DNA of 20,860 nucleotides, from the NCBI GenBank assembly GCA_027577415.1, contig JANBQS010000330.1, positions 1-20,860 on the forward strand, read 5' to 3'. This DNA comes from Coemansia sp. RSA 922 (lineage: Eukaryota; Kickxellomycota; Kickxellomycetes; Kickxellales; Kickxellaceae). The position numbers and the translations under genes are program-made. The notes under the pieces are model-generated. The model had not been told where the DNA came from, did not search any database, and was given only the letters and a program-made list of their open reading frames with translations. Shown here piece by piece: positions 1-8,759 of this stretch. Position 1 is the first letter of the stretch. Each line of letters begins with the position of its first letter.

Positions 1-1652
1 CAGGCAATCGGCTTGGGCTGGTCAGCAGCAAACTTGTTGACGGAATCGGGTATGCGGTACGAGAGCTTTAACACAATAGCAATTAGTACAGCACTGAGAG
101 TCCAGACAAGATGCGAGTTGAAGGGGAGCGGGTGCGAGTGCTTGATAGACCAACTCCACAGCGAGCCGGAGACGATTGGTGCAAAAATGCGTACCACAGA
201 CATTGCCAACTGCTGAGTCCCATTCATAAACCCGAGGTCGGCTCTGGTAGGCGCCATATTAGTGATCATGAGATTGATACTCGTGAATGCCATTACGCTA
301 CTAGTGATGCGCATAGTCATGAGCGACATGAGAATAACCCACATGACAACCTTCTCAACCACCATCGACATGGCACTAGTGCCAGCCTGGGTCTGGAGGT
401 GCAGGGCAATCATCGAAAGAAAGGGCATGGAGACGAGGTACGGGATGGCAAATGAAAGACCACGGCGATAGCAATACAACACACCGAATTTGCGTTCCAA
501 ACGAGGATACACCACGAGCTGAATATATACGACGACGATACCCTCAACTCCCAGAGATACACCAATACTGCGCGGATCAAGACCAAGACCACCATCGCGC
601 GGGTCAGTAGCAGCAAAGATCGGGTACAGCTGGTCGCACATGTTGTATGCGAAACACATAATGGCGTTGGTCACCATGACACGAACAACGAGCGGCGTCA
701 GCAAGCTTTTCATTGAACTTTGCTTAACAGGAACGGCACTGGTTGCCGCAGATTGTGCTAGTAGTGGCGTTGCTTCGGTACTGCAACCTGCCACCACTGG
801 CTGCTCGCCGACAGCTTCCTCGATCACGGCCTGAGTCGGTCTGACCAAAGTTTCCTTAAAGTTGAAAATTCCGGCAACCAGGCCAAACGCAGCGACAGTT
901 GATCCAATCAGGCACGGCAGCAAATAGGGAAAGTAGATAAACAGCTTAGAGTTACCAAATAGACCCGGGAACTGAGTAGCAGGGTTAGAAAATACTCCGC
1001 CCACGCCCGAACCAACCATCGATCCAAAGTTCCATGTGAGAGGAAGTAGAGCCATCATGCGAGAGCGGTTGGTGTCATCAGCGATCTCGGCCATTGCCGA
1101 CTTCATTACAGCGGCATTGCCAGCAAACACGCCAGCCGCTAGACGCACCAGAAGCGCCATTGTGAACGTTTTGCATACACCGAACAGTATACTGACGGCC
1201 AGCGTACCAATGAGGCCAGCAATTAGAACTGGACGGCGACCAATACGGTCAGACAGGCGACCCCAGTACATAACGGTTACAGTTTGGCTAATGGATAGCG
1301 ATACAAACAATAGGCTGGCATAGTACGAAATGTCTTTGGGGGTCTCTGCAACGCCAAAGTCCTCAATCATCTACATGTCAAACGTTAGGGCACGCTTACA
1401 CATTGTTAGTTGCACTTTACTACATATATCCTGGAGTAAATTGAAGCTTGTAGTTTATCTGATGCTTACCCTGTACATGAACGGCAGAATCAGTGTAAAG
1501 TTGATAGGCTCGGCTAGACGCATGGCAACCAATGGGGCGATCTGTTTCCATGGTAGTGGCGTCTCCTTGACAACAACTGGTTCCTCTTGCTTATCGAGTG
1601 ATTCCCACTGACTATGATCTGAATCGCGGGTATCGTCGCTTCGGCTCATCAT
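1..1652 (-). CDS. MFS transporter, tandem copy 1 (C-terminal end cut by window edge)
   Basis: Two exons on the minus strand: 1652-1470 (61 codons) and 1370 to beyond position 1, with a 99-nt GTAAGC...TAG intron at 1371-1469. Joining is phase 0 and gives ...PFMYR followed by MIEDFGVAETPKD. About 517 residues are visible and, by alignment to copy 2, only about seven residues and the stop are missing. Features seen are a soluble N-terminus, TM1 (LVAMRLAEP...), the MFS motif A GRLSDRIGRRP between TM2 and TM3, a central cytosolic loop with E-A-T-P-L-L, and a second six-helix half. The family is MFS_1 of the DHA1/TetA-like, SLC46-like kind (yeast YCR023C, plant ZIF1 relatives), which are proton-coupled exporters; the substrate is unknown. 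The start may be ATG 1652 or the adjacent ATG 1649. The first-exon tail (DSDHSQWESLDKQ) differs from the ARSQQDAPVEPE of the other copies. Confidence 0.88.
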
Positions 1653-2062
1653 AAAAAAGTTGATGTGCAAATTAATGTAATAAGATAAACAATAAGGTTA
1701 AGTGATAGGAAAGATAGTGTGTGAGCGATTGTCTGAGAAAGATGTGTCAAGCGCAAATTTTCTCTTTCGTGGCTTTTTTTTTGTGACGTTGAATTTTTTT
1801 TTTTTGATTTCCGAAATTCCCAAAGTTATTAGGTGGGACTAATGCATGACAATCGCATGTCCGATTTGCTGTTAAACATGGTCAGTCTATTTCTTGCCTG
1901 TAAAAGCAACATGTGCGCTTCACGCATACACACAAAATTCAAGAGCAAGCTCCACAAGTATTCTATATATTGATTTTTTTTACTTGGACATAACAAGTGC
2001 ACCTCTATTCAAGCTAAACATGTATATTTCATTGTCATAGATATGCTAGAGACTGCCAAGTG
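1653..2062. other. Intergenic: promoter side of MFS copy 1 and 3' flank of MFS copy 2
   Basis: 410 bases without a supportable gene, AT-rich with T runs near 1775 and 1794. It must hold the promoter of copy 1 and the terminator of copy 2, both on the minus strand. The GAGACTTT octamer found upstream of the other three copies is absent. The closest resemblance is a CTCTTTCGTGGC stretch near 1761. AGCAACATGT near 1906 recurs in the 3' flank of copy 3. Confidence 0.6.
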
Positions 2063-3728
2063 CTAATCCTCAGACTCATCGGTGCTGGCAATAGGCTTGG
2101 GCTGGTCAGCAGCAAATTTGTTGACAGAGTCAGGAATAAAGTAGGACTGCCATAGAACAATGGAAACAAGCGTGGCGCTGAGCATCCACACAAAGTGCGA
2201 GTTGAACGGGAAAGGTAGCGAGTGCTTGATTGACCAACTCCACAGTATTCCAGAAATGGCCGGAGCGAAAATACGCATCACCGACATTGCCAACTGCTGA
2301 GTACCGTTCATAAATCCGAGGTCAGCTCTGGTAGGTGCCATGTTGGTAATCATCATGTTGATGCTTGTATACGCCATCACGTTGCTAGTGATACGCATAG
2401 TCATGAGCGACATGAGAATAACCCACATACCAATGTACTCGTATGTCATAGAGAAGGAGCTTGCGCTAGTCTGGAGGTGGGCGGCAATGATTGACAAGAA
2501 GGGCATGCACACGAGATACGGGATGGCAAAAGAAAGACCACGGCGATAGCAATAGAGCACTCCAAACTTGCGCTCCAAGCGAGGATACACAACGAGCTGA
2601 AGGTACACAACGACTATACCCTCAATTCCTAAAGAAAGGCCAATACTGCGTGGGTCGAGACCAAGACCACCGTCGCGTGGGTCAGTGGCGGCAAAGATTG
2701 GGTACAGTTGGTCGCACATGTTGTAAGCGAAACACATAATTGCGTTGGTAATCATGACTCGGGTAACAAGTGGTGTCATCAAGCTCTTCATCGAGCTCTG
2801 TTTAACAGGAGCGGCGCTGACTGCCGCAGACTGTGCTAGTAGTGGTGTTCCCTCAGTACTGCTACCAGCGACAGCCGGTTGCTCGCTGACGGCCTCCTCA
2901 TGCGTGGGCTGAGTTGGCTTAATCAAGGTCTCCTTAAAATTGAATAGACCGACCAGCAGACCAAATGCAGCGACTGTTGACCCCATTAAGCACGGCAGCA
3001 AATAGGGAAAGTAGATAAACAGCTTGAAGTTACCGAATAGACCGGGAAACTGAGTGGCGGGGTTAGAAAATACTCCACCAATTCCGGAGCCAACCATCGT
3101 TCCAACGTTCCATGTGAGAGGCAGTAGCGCCATCATACGAGAGCGGTTGGTGTCGTCAGCAATCTCAGCCATGGCCGACTTCATAACGGCACCGTTTCCT
3201 GCAAACACGCCGGTTGCCATACGCACCACGACTGCCATTGCAAACGATTTAGTAAAGCCGAACAGTACGCTAACAACCAATATTCCGATGAGCCCAGCGA
3301 TCAGGACGGGGCGGCGACCAATGCGGTCAGAGAGACGGCCCCAGTGCATGATAGTCAGAGTTTGACTAATGGAGAACGACATGTAGAGTATGCTTGAATA
3401 GTGCGAAATGTCCTTGGGGGAATCGGCAATGTCAAAGCCCTCAATCATCTACGTGTCAAAAGAACGTATTGAATACACAACTAATTAGCCTCTGCGGAAT
3501 ACACGCAACAACTGACAAACTTAGCCCAGATACTGGGCAGATACTTACCTTGTACATAAATGGTAGAATCAAATTAAGGTTGATGGGCTCTGCCAGGCGC
3601 ATAGCTACAAGCGGGGCAATTTGCTTCCATGGTAGCGGGGTTTCCTTGACGACAACAGGCCCTTCTGGTTCAACAGGCGCATCCTGCTGGCTACGCGCCG
3701 AGTCGCGTGCGTCATCGCTTCGACTCAT
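2063..3728 (-). CDS. MFS transporter, tandem copy 2 (complete)
   Basis: Exon 1 is 3728-3549 (60 codons) and exon 2 is 3448-2063, separated by a 100-nt GTAAGT...TAG intron (3449-3548). The protein is 521 residues. TM1 lies at about 38-60, motif A GRLSDRIGRRP at 97-107, a GNGAVMKS/AEIADDTNRSRMMALL stretch through TM4-TM5, and a GTMVGSGIGG glycine-rich helix near 176-185. A polar central loop (about 230-280) carries E259-x3-L263-L264. The second half has hydrophobic TM7-TM12 and an acidic tail. It is probably a proton-driven exporter of the vacuolar membrane; family membership is clear but the substrate is not. This is the most diverged copy: MIEGFDIADSP replaces MIEDFGVAETP, and SASSFSMTYEYIG replaces the TSAMSM..EKVV loop. 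It is read in the same direction as its paralogues with its own 5' flank. Confidence 0.9.
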
Positions 3729-3932
3729 AGTACGAGAAATGGTAATAATGCTAAAGTGGCTGAGGTACAAATATAGTGCGATGAAATAGAAAATATGCAA
3801 GAGGATGACAAGTGGAAGAACAATTTTTTTTTTTTTTTCAGAAAATGGTGGCGAGAGCCCAAGCACTTTCTGTGTGCAAAAGCTTGGTTTGCGGGCGGGG
3901 TGCAAAGCTCGCCTCTCATTATTTTCTCTTCC

Positions 3933-3940
3933 GAGACTTT
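3933..3940. promoter_or_regulatory. GAGACTTT box upstream of MFS copy 2
   Basis: Exact GAGACTTT, context TCTTCCGAGACTTTGCC, about 205 bases upstream of the copy 2 ATG. The same octamer sits upstream of copies 3 and 4, and on copy 3 the context TCTTnnGAGACTTT is also shared. Its role as a transcription-factor site is inferred from recurrence only. Confidence 0.4.
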
Positions 3941-4536
3941 GCCAGCATTTCTGAAAAGGCGCCTGCTCCTTTGCACGAAGGCCATAGAAAGCACGCTTTT
4001 TAGCTCCCCAATAAAATTATGCTTGAAAATCGGAAGCCAGCCGCTAATTTAGCCTGATTGTCTTAAACAGAAAAAGCGTATTGCTGTTAACGCGTATCAA
4101 AAGAAAGTGCAATTTAAATATAAATGAATGGTGTAGGTTATGCCATGGTGCTATGTTGCCATTAGCCTTAAATAAACTTTGCGAGCACACGAAGAAACCG
4201 CCATTGTACTTACCTAGCTCTGGCATGCGCTCTCCAAAAGTAGTTCCAAGTAGAAGCTTCCGTCCTCCATTACAAATGTGCTTGTTGCTATTGCATCGTA
4301 TAGCCAACATTAAAGGACTGGATCAAAGCGCTTCTCCAGAGACAACCCTACAAAACTGATAGCTGTAACACATATATTATTGAAGCGATAGGGCATGTAT
4401 ATGTAGTTAGAAGACCAATGACAAACAGATAAAAGAATACCTCCTACGATACCCAATGCATTTTTGTAGATTTAGCTAGATTATTATGTAATGTATAAAG
4501 GTTAATAGGATATACCCATGTCAATGTTAAGAAGAC

Positions 4537-4560
4537 TCAAGGCAACCAGCAACATGTCAC
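4537..4560. repeat. Conserved 3'-flank 24-mer, copy A
   Basis: A 24-base stretch starting TCAAGGCAACC and ending CAC matches 6557-6580 with three mismatches. It lies about 90 bases past the stop of MFS copy 3; its partner lies about 108 bases past the stop of copy 4. It is either leftover duplicated flank or a 3'-UTR/terminator element. Confidence 0.5.
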
Positions 4561-4649
4561 TTGCATTACTACTCTCGTTAGTAAAATTAAATATTGTATT
4601 ATTTAATTAATGTAACAACTCAAGACTATTCCACTAGTAACTGATACAT

Positions 4650-6296
4650 CTAGTTGTCAGTCTCCTCGACACTAGTTATTGGCTTGGTCTGATCGGCAGC
4701 AAACTTGTTGACAGATTCAGGAATACGGTATGAGAGTTTCAAAACGGTGGCAATAAGTATGGCACTGAGCATCCAGACAAGATGCGAGTTGAATGGGAAC
4801 GGGAACGAGTGCTTGATAGACCAGCTCCACAGCGATCCGGAGACGATTGGCGCAATGATTCGTACCACAGACATTGCCAACAACTGAGCGCCATTCATAA
4901 ACCCGATATCAGATCTGGTAGGCGCCATATTGGTAATCATAAGACTGGCGCTAGTGAATGCCATTACATTACTTGTGATTCTCGTAACCATGATTGACAT
5001 GAGAATAACCCACATAACAACCTTCTCAATCAGCATTGACGTGGCGCTCGTGCCAGCCTGGGTCTGGAGGTGCAGGGCAATCATCGAAAGGAAGGGCATG
5101 GAGACGAGGTACGGGATGGCAAAAGAAAGACCGCGGCGATAGCAATACAACACGCCGAATTTGCGCTCCAAACGCGGGTATACCACGAGCTGAATATACA
5201 CGACGACAATGCCCTCTACACCCAAGGACAAGCCAATGCTACGTGGATCAAGACCAAGACCGCCGTCGCGCGGGTCAGTGGCAGCAAAGATCGGATACAG
5301 CTGGTCGCACATGGTGTAGGCCAGGCACATGAACGCATTAGTAACCATGACGCGAACAACGAGCGGCGTCAAAAGACTCTTGATCGAGTTCTGCTTGGCA
5401 GGAGCGGCGCTGGTTGCCGCAGATTGTGCTAGCAATGGTGTCGCTTCAGTGCTGCCGACGGTTTCTTCCAGAGCAGGCTGAGTTGGCTTGATCAAGGTCT
5501 CCTTAAAGTTGAGTAGACCAGTAATCAGACCAAACGCAGCAATTGTAGACCCCATTAAGCATGGAAGCAGGTACGGAAAGTAGGTGAACAGCTTGGAGTT
5601 ACCAAACAGACCCGGGAATTGCGTAGCAGGGTTAGAGAAAATTCCGCCCATGCCTGAGCCGACCATGGAACCAAAGTTCCAGGTGAGAGGAAGTAGAGCC
5701 ATCATGCGAGAGCGGTTGGTATCGTCAGCGATCTCGGCCATTGCTGACTTCATTACAGCGGCGTTACCAGCAAACACGCCAGCTGCCATGCGCACCAGAA
5801 TCGCCATTGGAAACGTCTTGCACACGCCGAATAGAATACTGACGGCCAGCGTACCAATAAGCCCAGCAATGAGAACTGGACGGCGACCAATACGGTCAGA
5901 GAGTCGACCCCAGTACATGACAGTCAGGGTCTGACTAATAGAGAACGACATGAACAGCATACTGGCGTAGTACGAGATGTCCTTGGGGGTCTCTGCCACA
6001 CCAAAGTCCTCAATCATCTACATGGCAAAAGTTACGGCACACCTGTGTGTTGTTAGTTGCACCTTACTACATGTATCCAGGCGTACATTGAGATATGTAC
6101 TTTGTCTATTGCTTACCCTGTACAAGAACGGCATAATTAATGCAAAGTTGACGGGTTCGGCTAGACGCATGGCAACCAATGGGGCGATCTGTTTCCATGG
6201 GAGAGGGGTCTCCTTGGCGACCACAGGCTCCTCTGGTTCAACAGGCGCATCCTGTTGGCTACGTGAAATGCTTGGTGCGTTATCACTTTGGTTCAT
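4650..6296 (-). CDS. MFS transporter, tandem copy 3 (complete)
   Basis: Exon 1 is 6296-6117 and exon 2 is 6017-4650, with a 99-nt GTAAGC...TAG intron (6018-6116); the product is 515 residues. The chosen start MNQSDNAPS aligns with the starts of copies 2 and 4. The frame stays open upstream but without an ATG. It has TM1, motif A GRLSDRIGRRP at 97-107, the acidic dileucine E251-x3-L255-L256 in the central loop, and twelve predicted helices in all. The intron closely resembles that of copy 1, while exon 2 from about 5100 upward is almost identical to copy 4. The region coding TM9-TM12 is distinct: MVTRITSNVMAFTSASLM and SDIGFMNGAQLL replace MTMRITSSVMAFTSINLM and ADLGFMNGTQQL. Those changes fall in transmembrane helices and could alter the substrate range (inference). 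Confidence 0.92.
5164..5540. repeat. 377-bp tract identical to 7202-7578
   Basis: Base-by-base reading found no mismatch between 5164-5540 and 7202-7578 (offset 2038). Flanking mismatches are at 5163/7201 and 5541/7579. The tract covers the central loop and TM7-TM8 of MFS copies 3 and 4. Such uniformity, including third codon positions, suggests recent gene conversion or an assembly artefact. Confidence 0.85.
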
Positions 6297-6470
6297 GAAG
6301 CAGAGAAAAAGTACTACTAAGAAGCGACACGTAAGTATAATGCAGAATAAATAGAAAATATGCAAAAAGGGTGATAAGAAAAGTATGAATGTCAATCCTC
6401 AGAAATGTGGAGGGCGCCAAAGTACTTTGAGCGTTTGCATAAACCTGCTTCTCGTTGTTTTTCCTCTTGT

Positions 6471-6478
6471 GAGACTTT
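6471..6478. promoter_or_regulatory. GAGACTTT box upstream of MFS copy 3
   Basis: Exact GAGACTTT, context TCTTGTGAGACTTTCGC, about 175 bases upstream of the copy 3 ATG, at the same distance as the box of copy 4. Function is inferred from recurrence. Confidence 0.4.
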
Positions 6479-6556
6479 CGCATTTTACGAAATGATGAAC
6501 CTCAAAAGTAGTCCAAAGACCGCAGAAAACTTGCCCATTTACACCTCGATTATTTT

Positions 6557-6580
6557 TCAAGGCAACCGGCAGCATGACAC
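6557..6580. repeat. Conserved 3'-flank 24-mer, copy B
   Basis: Partner of 4537-4560 with three mismatches, located downstream of the stop of MFS copy 4. The surrounding flanks are much less similar, so this short block stands out. Confidence 0.5.
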
Positions 6581-6687
6581 AAACATATCAAAAGGCATAC
6601 CATACTGTTGCTCTTGTTGGCAATGTAAATTGTCTATTAGTTAATCAATAAAATAAAGAGCGGCTAGGGTAGTAGCGAGATGTGTAT

Positions 6688-8329
6688 CTAGTCGTCAGAC
6701 TCCTCAACACTGGCAATTGGCTTGGGCTGATCAGCAGCAAACTTGTTGACAGACTCAGGAATACGGTATGAGAGCTTCAGTACAATGGCTATGAGCACGG
6801 CACTGAGCATCCAGACAAGATGCGAGTTGAAGGGGAACGGGAACGAGTGCTTGATAGACCAGCTCCACAGCGAGCCGGAGACAATGGGCGCAAAGATGCG
6901 TACCGTAGACATTGCCAACTGCTGAGTACCGTTCATAAACCCGAGGTCGGCTCTGGTAGGCGCCATATTGGTGATCATGAGATTGATACTGGTGAATGCC
7001 ATCACACTACTAGTGATACGCATAGTCATGATTGTCATGAGAATAACCCACATAACAACCTTCTCAGCCAGCATCGACATGGCACTAGTGCCAGCCTGGG
7101 TCTGGAGGTGCAGGGCAATCATCGAAAGAAAGGGCATGGAGACGAGGTACGGGATGGCAAAAGAAAGACCGCGGCGATAGCAATACAACACGCCGAATTT
7201 ACGCTCCAAACGCGGGTATACCACGAGCTGAATATACACGACGACAATGCCCTCTACACCCAAGGACAAGCCAATGCTACGTGGATCAAGACCAAGACCG
7301 CCGTCGCGCGGGTCAGTGGCAGCAAAGATCGGATACAGCTGGTCGCACATGGTGTAGGCCAGGCACATGAACGCATTAGTAACCATGACGCGAACAACGA
7401 GCGGCGTCAAAAGACTCTTGATCGAGTTCTGCTTGGCAGGAGCGGCGCTGGTTGCCGCAGATTGTGCTAGCAATGGTGTCGCTTCAGTGCTGCCGACGGT
7501 TTCTTCCAGAGCAGGCTGAGTTGGCTTGATCAAGGTCTCCTTAAAGTTGAGTAGACCAGTAATCAGACCAAACGCAGCGATCGTTGACCCCATTAAGCAC
7601 GGCAGCAGGTACGGAAAATAGGTGAACAGCTTGGAGTTACCAAACAGACCCGGGAACTGAGTAGCAGGGTTAGAGAAAATTCCGCCCATGCCTGAGCCAA
7701 CCATGGAACCAAAGTTCCATGTGAGAGGAAGTAGAGCCATCATGCGAGAGCGGTTGGTATCGTCAGCGATCTCGGCCATTGCTGACTTCATTACAGCGGC
7801 GTTACCAGCAAACACGCCAGCTGCCATGCGCACCAGAATCGCCATTGGAAACGTCTTGCACACGCCGAATAGAATACTGACGGCCAGCGTACCAATAAGC
7901 CCAGCAATGAGAACTGGACGGCGACCAATACGGTCAGAGAGTCGGCCCCAGTACATAACGGTCAGGGTCTGACTAATAGAGAACGACATGAACAGCATAC
8001 TGGCGTAGTACGAGATGTCCTTGGGGGTCTCTGCGACGTCAAAGTCCTCAATCATCTACATGACAAAAAGCAAGTTATAATTGTAAGTGGTTAAACGAAC
8101 GCACATATGTTACATAATTTGTGTTGACATGTGTCCATTGGATGCTTACCTTGTACAGGAACGGTAGAATCAATGTAAAGTTGACGGGCTCGGCTAGACG
8201 CATGGCTACCAAGGGTGCAATTTGCTTCCATGGGAGAGGGGTTTCCTTGACGACAACAGGCTCCTCTGGTTCAACAGGCGCATCCTGTTGGCTACGCGCC
8301 GGTTCTTGCGCGTTGTCTCTTTGACTCAT
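6688..8329 (-). CDS. MFS transporter, tandem copy 4 (complete)
   Basis: Exon 1 is 8329-8150 and exon 2 is 8055-6688, with a 94-nt GTAAGC...TAG intron (8056-8149); the product is 515 residues. Start MSQRDNAQEPARSQQ aligns with copies 2 and 3. TM1, motif A GRLSDRIGRRP (97-107), the central-loop E251-A-T-P-L-L256 signal and an acidic C-terminus (SVEESDD) are all present. It is nearly identical to copy 3 from TM2 through TM8. Its TM9-TM12 region instead follows copy 1 (ITSSVMAFTSINLM, ADLGFMNGTQQLAM), and its intron resembles neither. It is first in the array with respect to transcription, next to the TUG/UBX gene transcribed in the same direction. Probable role: vacuolar or endosomal MFS exporter with unknown substrate. 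Confidence 0.92.
7202..7578. repeat. 377-bp tract identical to 5164-5540
   Basis: Second copy of the mismatch-free tract, in MFS copy 4. The first mismatches on each side are at 7201 and 7579. Confidence 0.85.
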
Positions 8330-8380
8330 GGAACTGAAAAAGTACTGCTAAAAAGTTGGTGTGTAAAAAAAATGCAGAAT

Positions 8381-8413
8381 AAGTGAAAGAGAAGTGAAAG
8401 AGAAGTGAAAGTA
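8381..8413. repeat. 11-bp tandem repeat, three units
   Basis: AAGTGAAAGAG occurs twice in a row and is followed by AAGTGAAAGTA. It lies about 50-85 bases upstream of the MFS copy 4 start, within its leader or promoter. The other copies lack it. Confidence 0.85.
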
Positions 8414-8502
8414 CAAATGGGTGGGCGTTAAAACATTTGTAAAAAAAAATCCTGTCCCTTGAACATCAATCCAGGTTCTTTCTCCTTTTAGTTTTTTATT
8501 AG

Positions 8503-8510
8503 GAGACTTT
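8503..8510. promoter_or_regulatory. GAGACTTT box upstream of MFS copy 4
   Basis: Exact GAGACTTT followed by CACGC, about 175 bases upstream of the copy 4 ATG. Recurrence across three paralogue promoters is the only support for function. Confidence 0.4.
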
Positions 8511-8759
8511 CACGCAACGATGAGTACAAAGGAGCAAAGCGCGGACACACACACAACTTTACTCCTCCCAATGTCATTTTTTTTAAAAGAAATGCATGCA
8601 TGAAAATCGGAAGCGCCCCTACACAGAGCATTGCTAGAGCGAGGATAATCATCCCAGGCATCAGGATCATTCGCTGACATGTATCCAAAAATTTTGTGAC
8701 AAAAATATTCTATTAGAGGCGGTGTATTACTAGAAAAGTTTACACTTTTGTACTTTTTT

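Larger units (their letters stand above)
3729..4649. other. Intergenic: upstream region of MFS copy 2 and 3' flank of MFS copy 3
   Basis: 921 bases, the longest gap in the MFS array. The part next to copy 2 (3729-4000) holds an AT-rich leader, a T15-like run near 3823 and a block at 3839-3872 that resembles 6400-6425 upstream of copy 3 (CAGAAA...GGCG...CCAA...ACTTT). It also contains GAGACTTT at 3933. Around 4208-4310 on the minus strand is a short ATG frame ending at a consensus GGTAAGT donor, possibly a relic exon. The part from 4360 to 4649 is AT-rich and shows nothing further except the conserved 24-mer at 4537. Confidence 0.6.
6297..6687. other. Intergenic: upstream region of MFS copy 3 and 3' flank of MFS copy 4
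   Basis: 391 bases with no credible gene. Next to copy 3 there is an A-rich leader, then a block near 6400-6425 resembling the copy 2 upstream region, then GAGACTTT at 6471. Next to copy 4 are the conserved 24-mer at 6557 and an AT-rich stretch near 6640-6660. The open frame that extends upstream of copy 3 (to 6395) has no ATG and is treated as leader. Confidence 0.6.
8330..8759. other. Intergenic: upstream region of MFS copy 4 and 3' flank of the TUG/UBX gene
   Basis: 430 bases, AT-rich, without a credible gene. It contains an 11-bp tandem repeat at 8381, GAGACTTT at 8503 and T-rich runs near 8576 and 8752. TTTATT near 8495 would read AATAAA on the minus strand and could be the polyadenylation signal of the TUG/UBX gene. 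Confidence 0.6.

Noticed and set aside
4208..4310. Short minus-strand frame with a consensus GGTAAGT donor upstream of MFS copy 3's 3' end
   Set aside because: It codes only about 33 residues, no matching acceptor or second exon was found, and there is no family match. It may be a relic, but is not supportable as a gene.
6297..6395. Upstream extension of MFS copy 3
   Set aside because: It has no ATG, and the paralogues all begin at the position matching 6296.
6820..7470. 216-codon plus-strand frame opposite MFS copy 4 (and similar frames at 4782-5432 and 111-455)
   Set aside because: They lie antisense to conserved MFS coding DNA and recur in the paralogues only because the sense strand is conserved. 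The products are His/Arg-rich with no family features.
8381..8413. 11-bp direct repeats considered as a CRISPR-like or satellite array
   Set aside because: There are only three adjoining units without spacers, in a eukaryotic promoter; an ordinary minisatellite.
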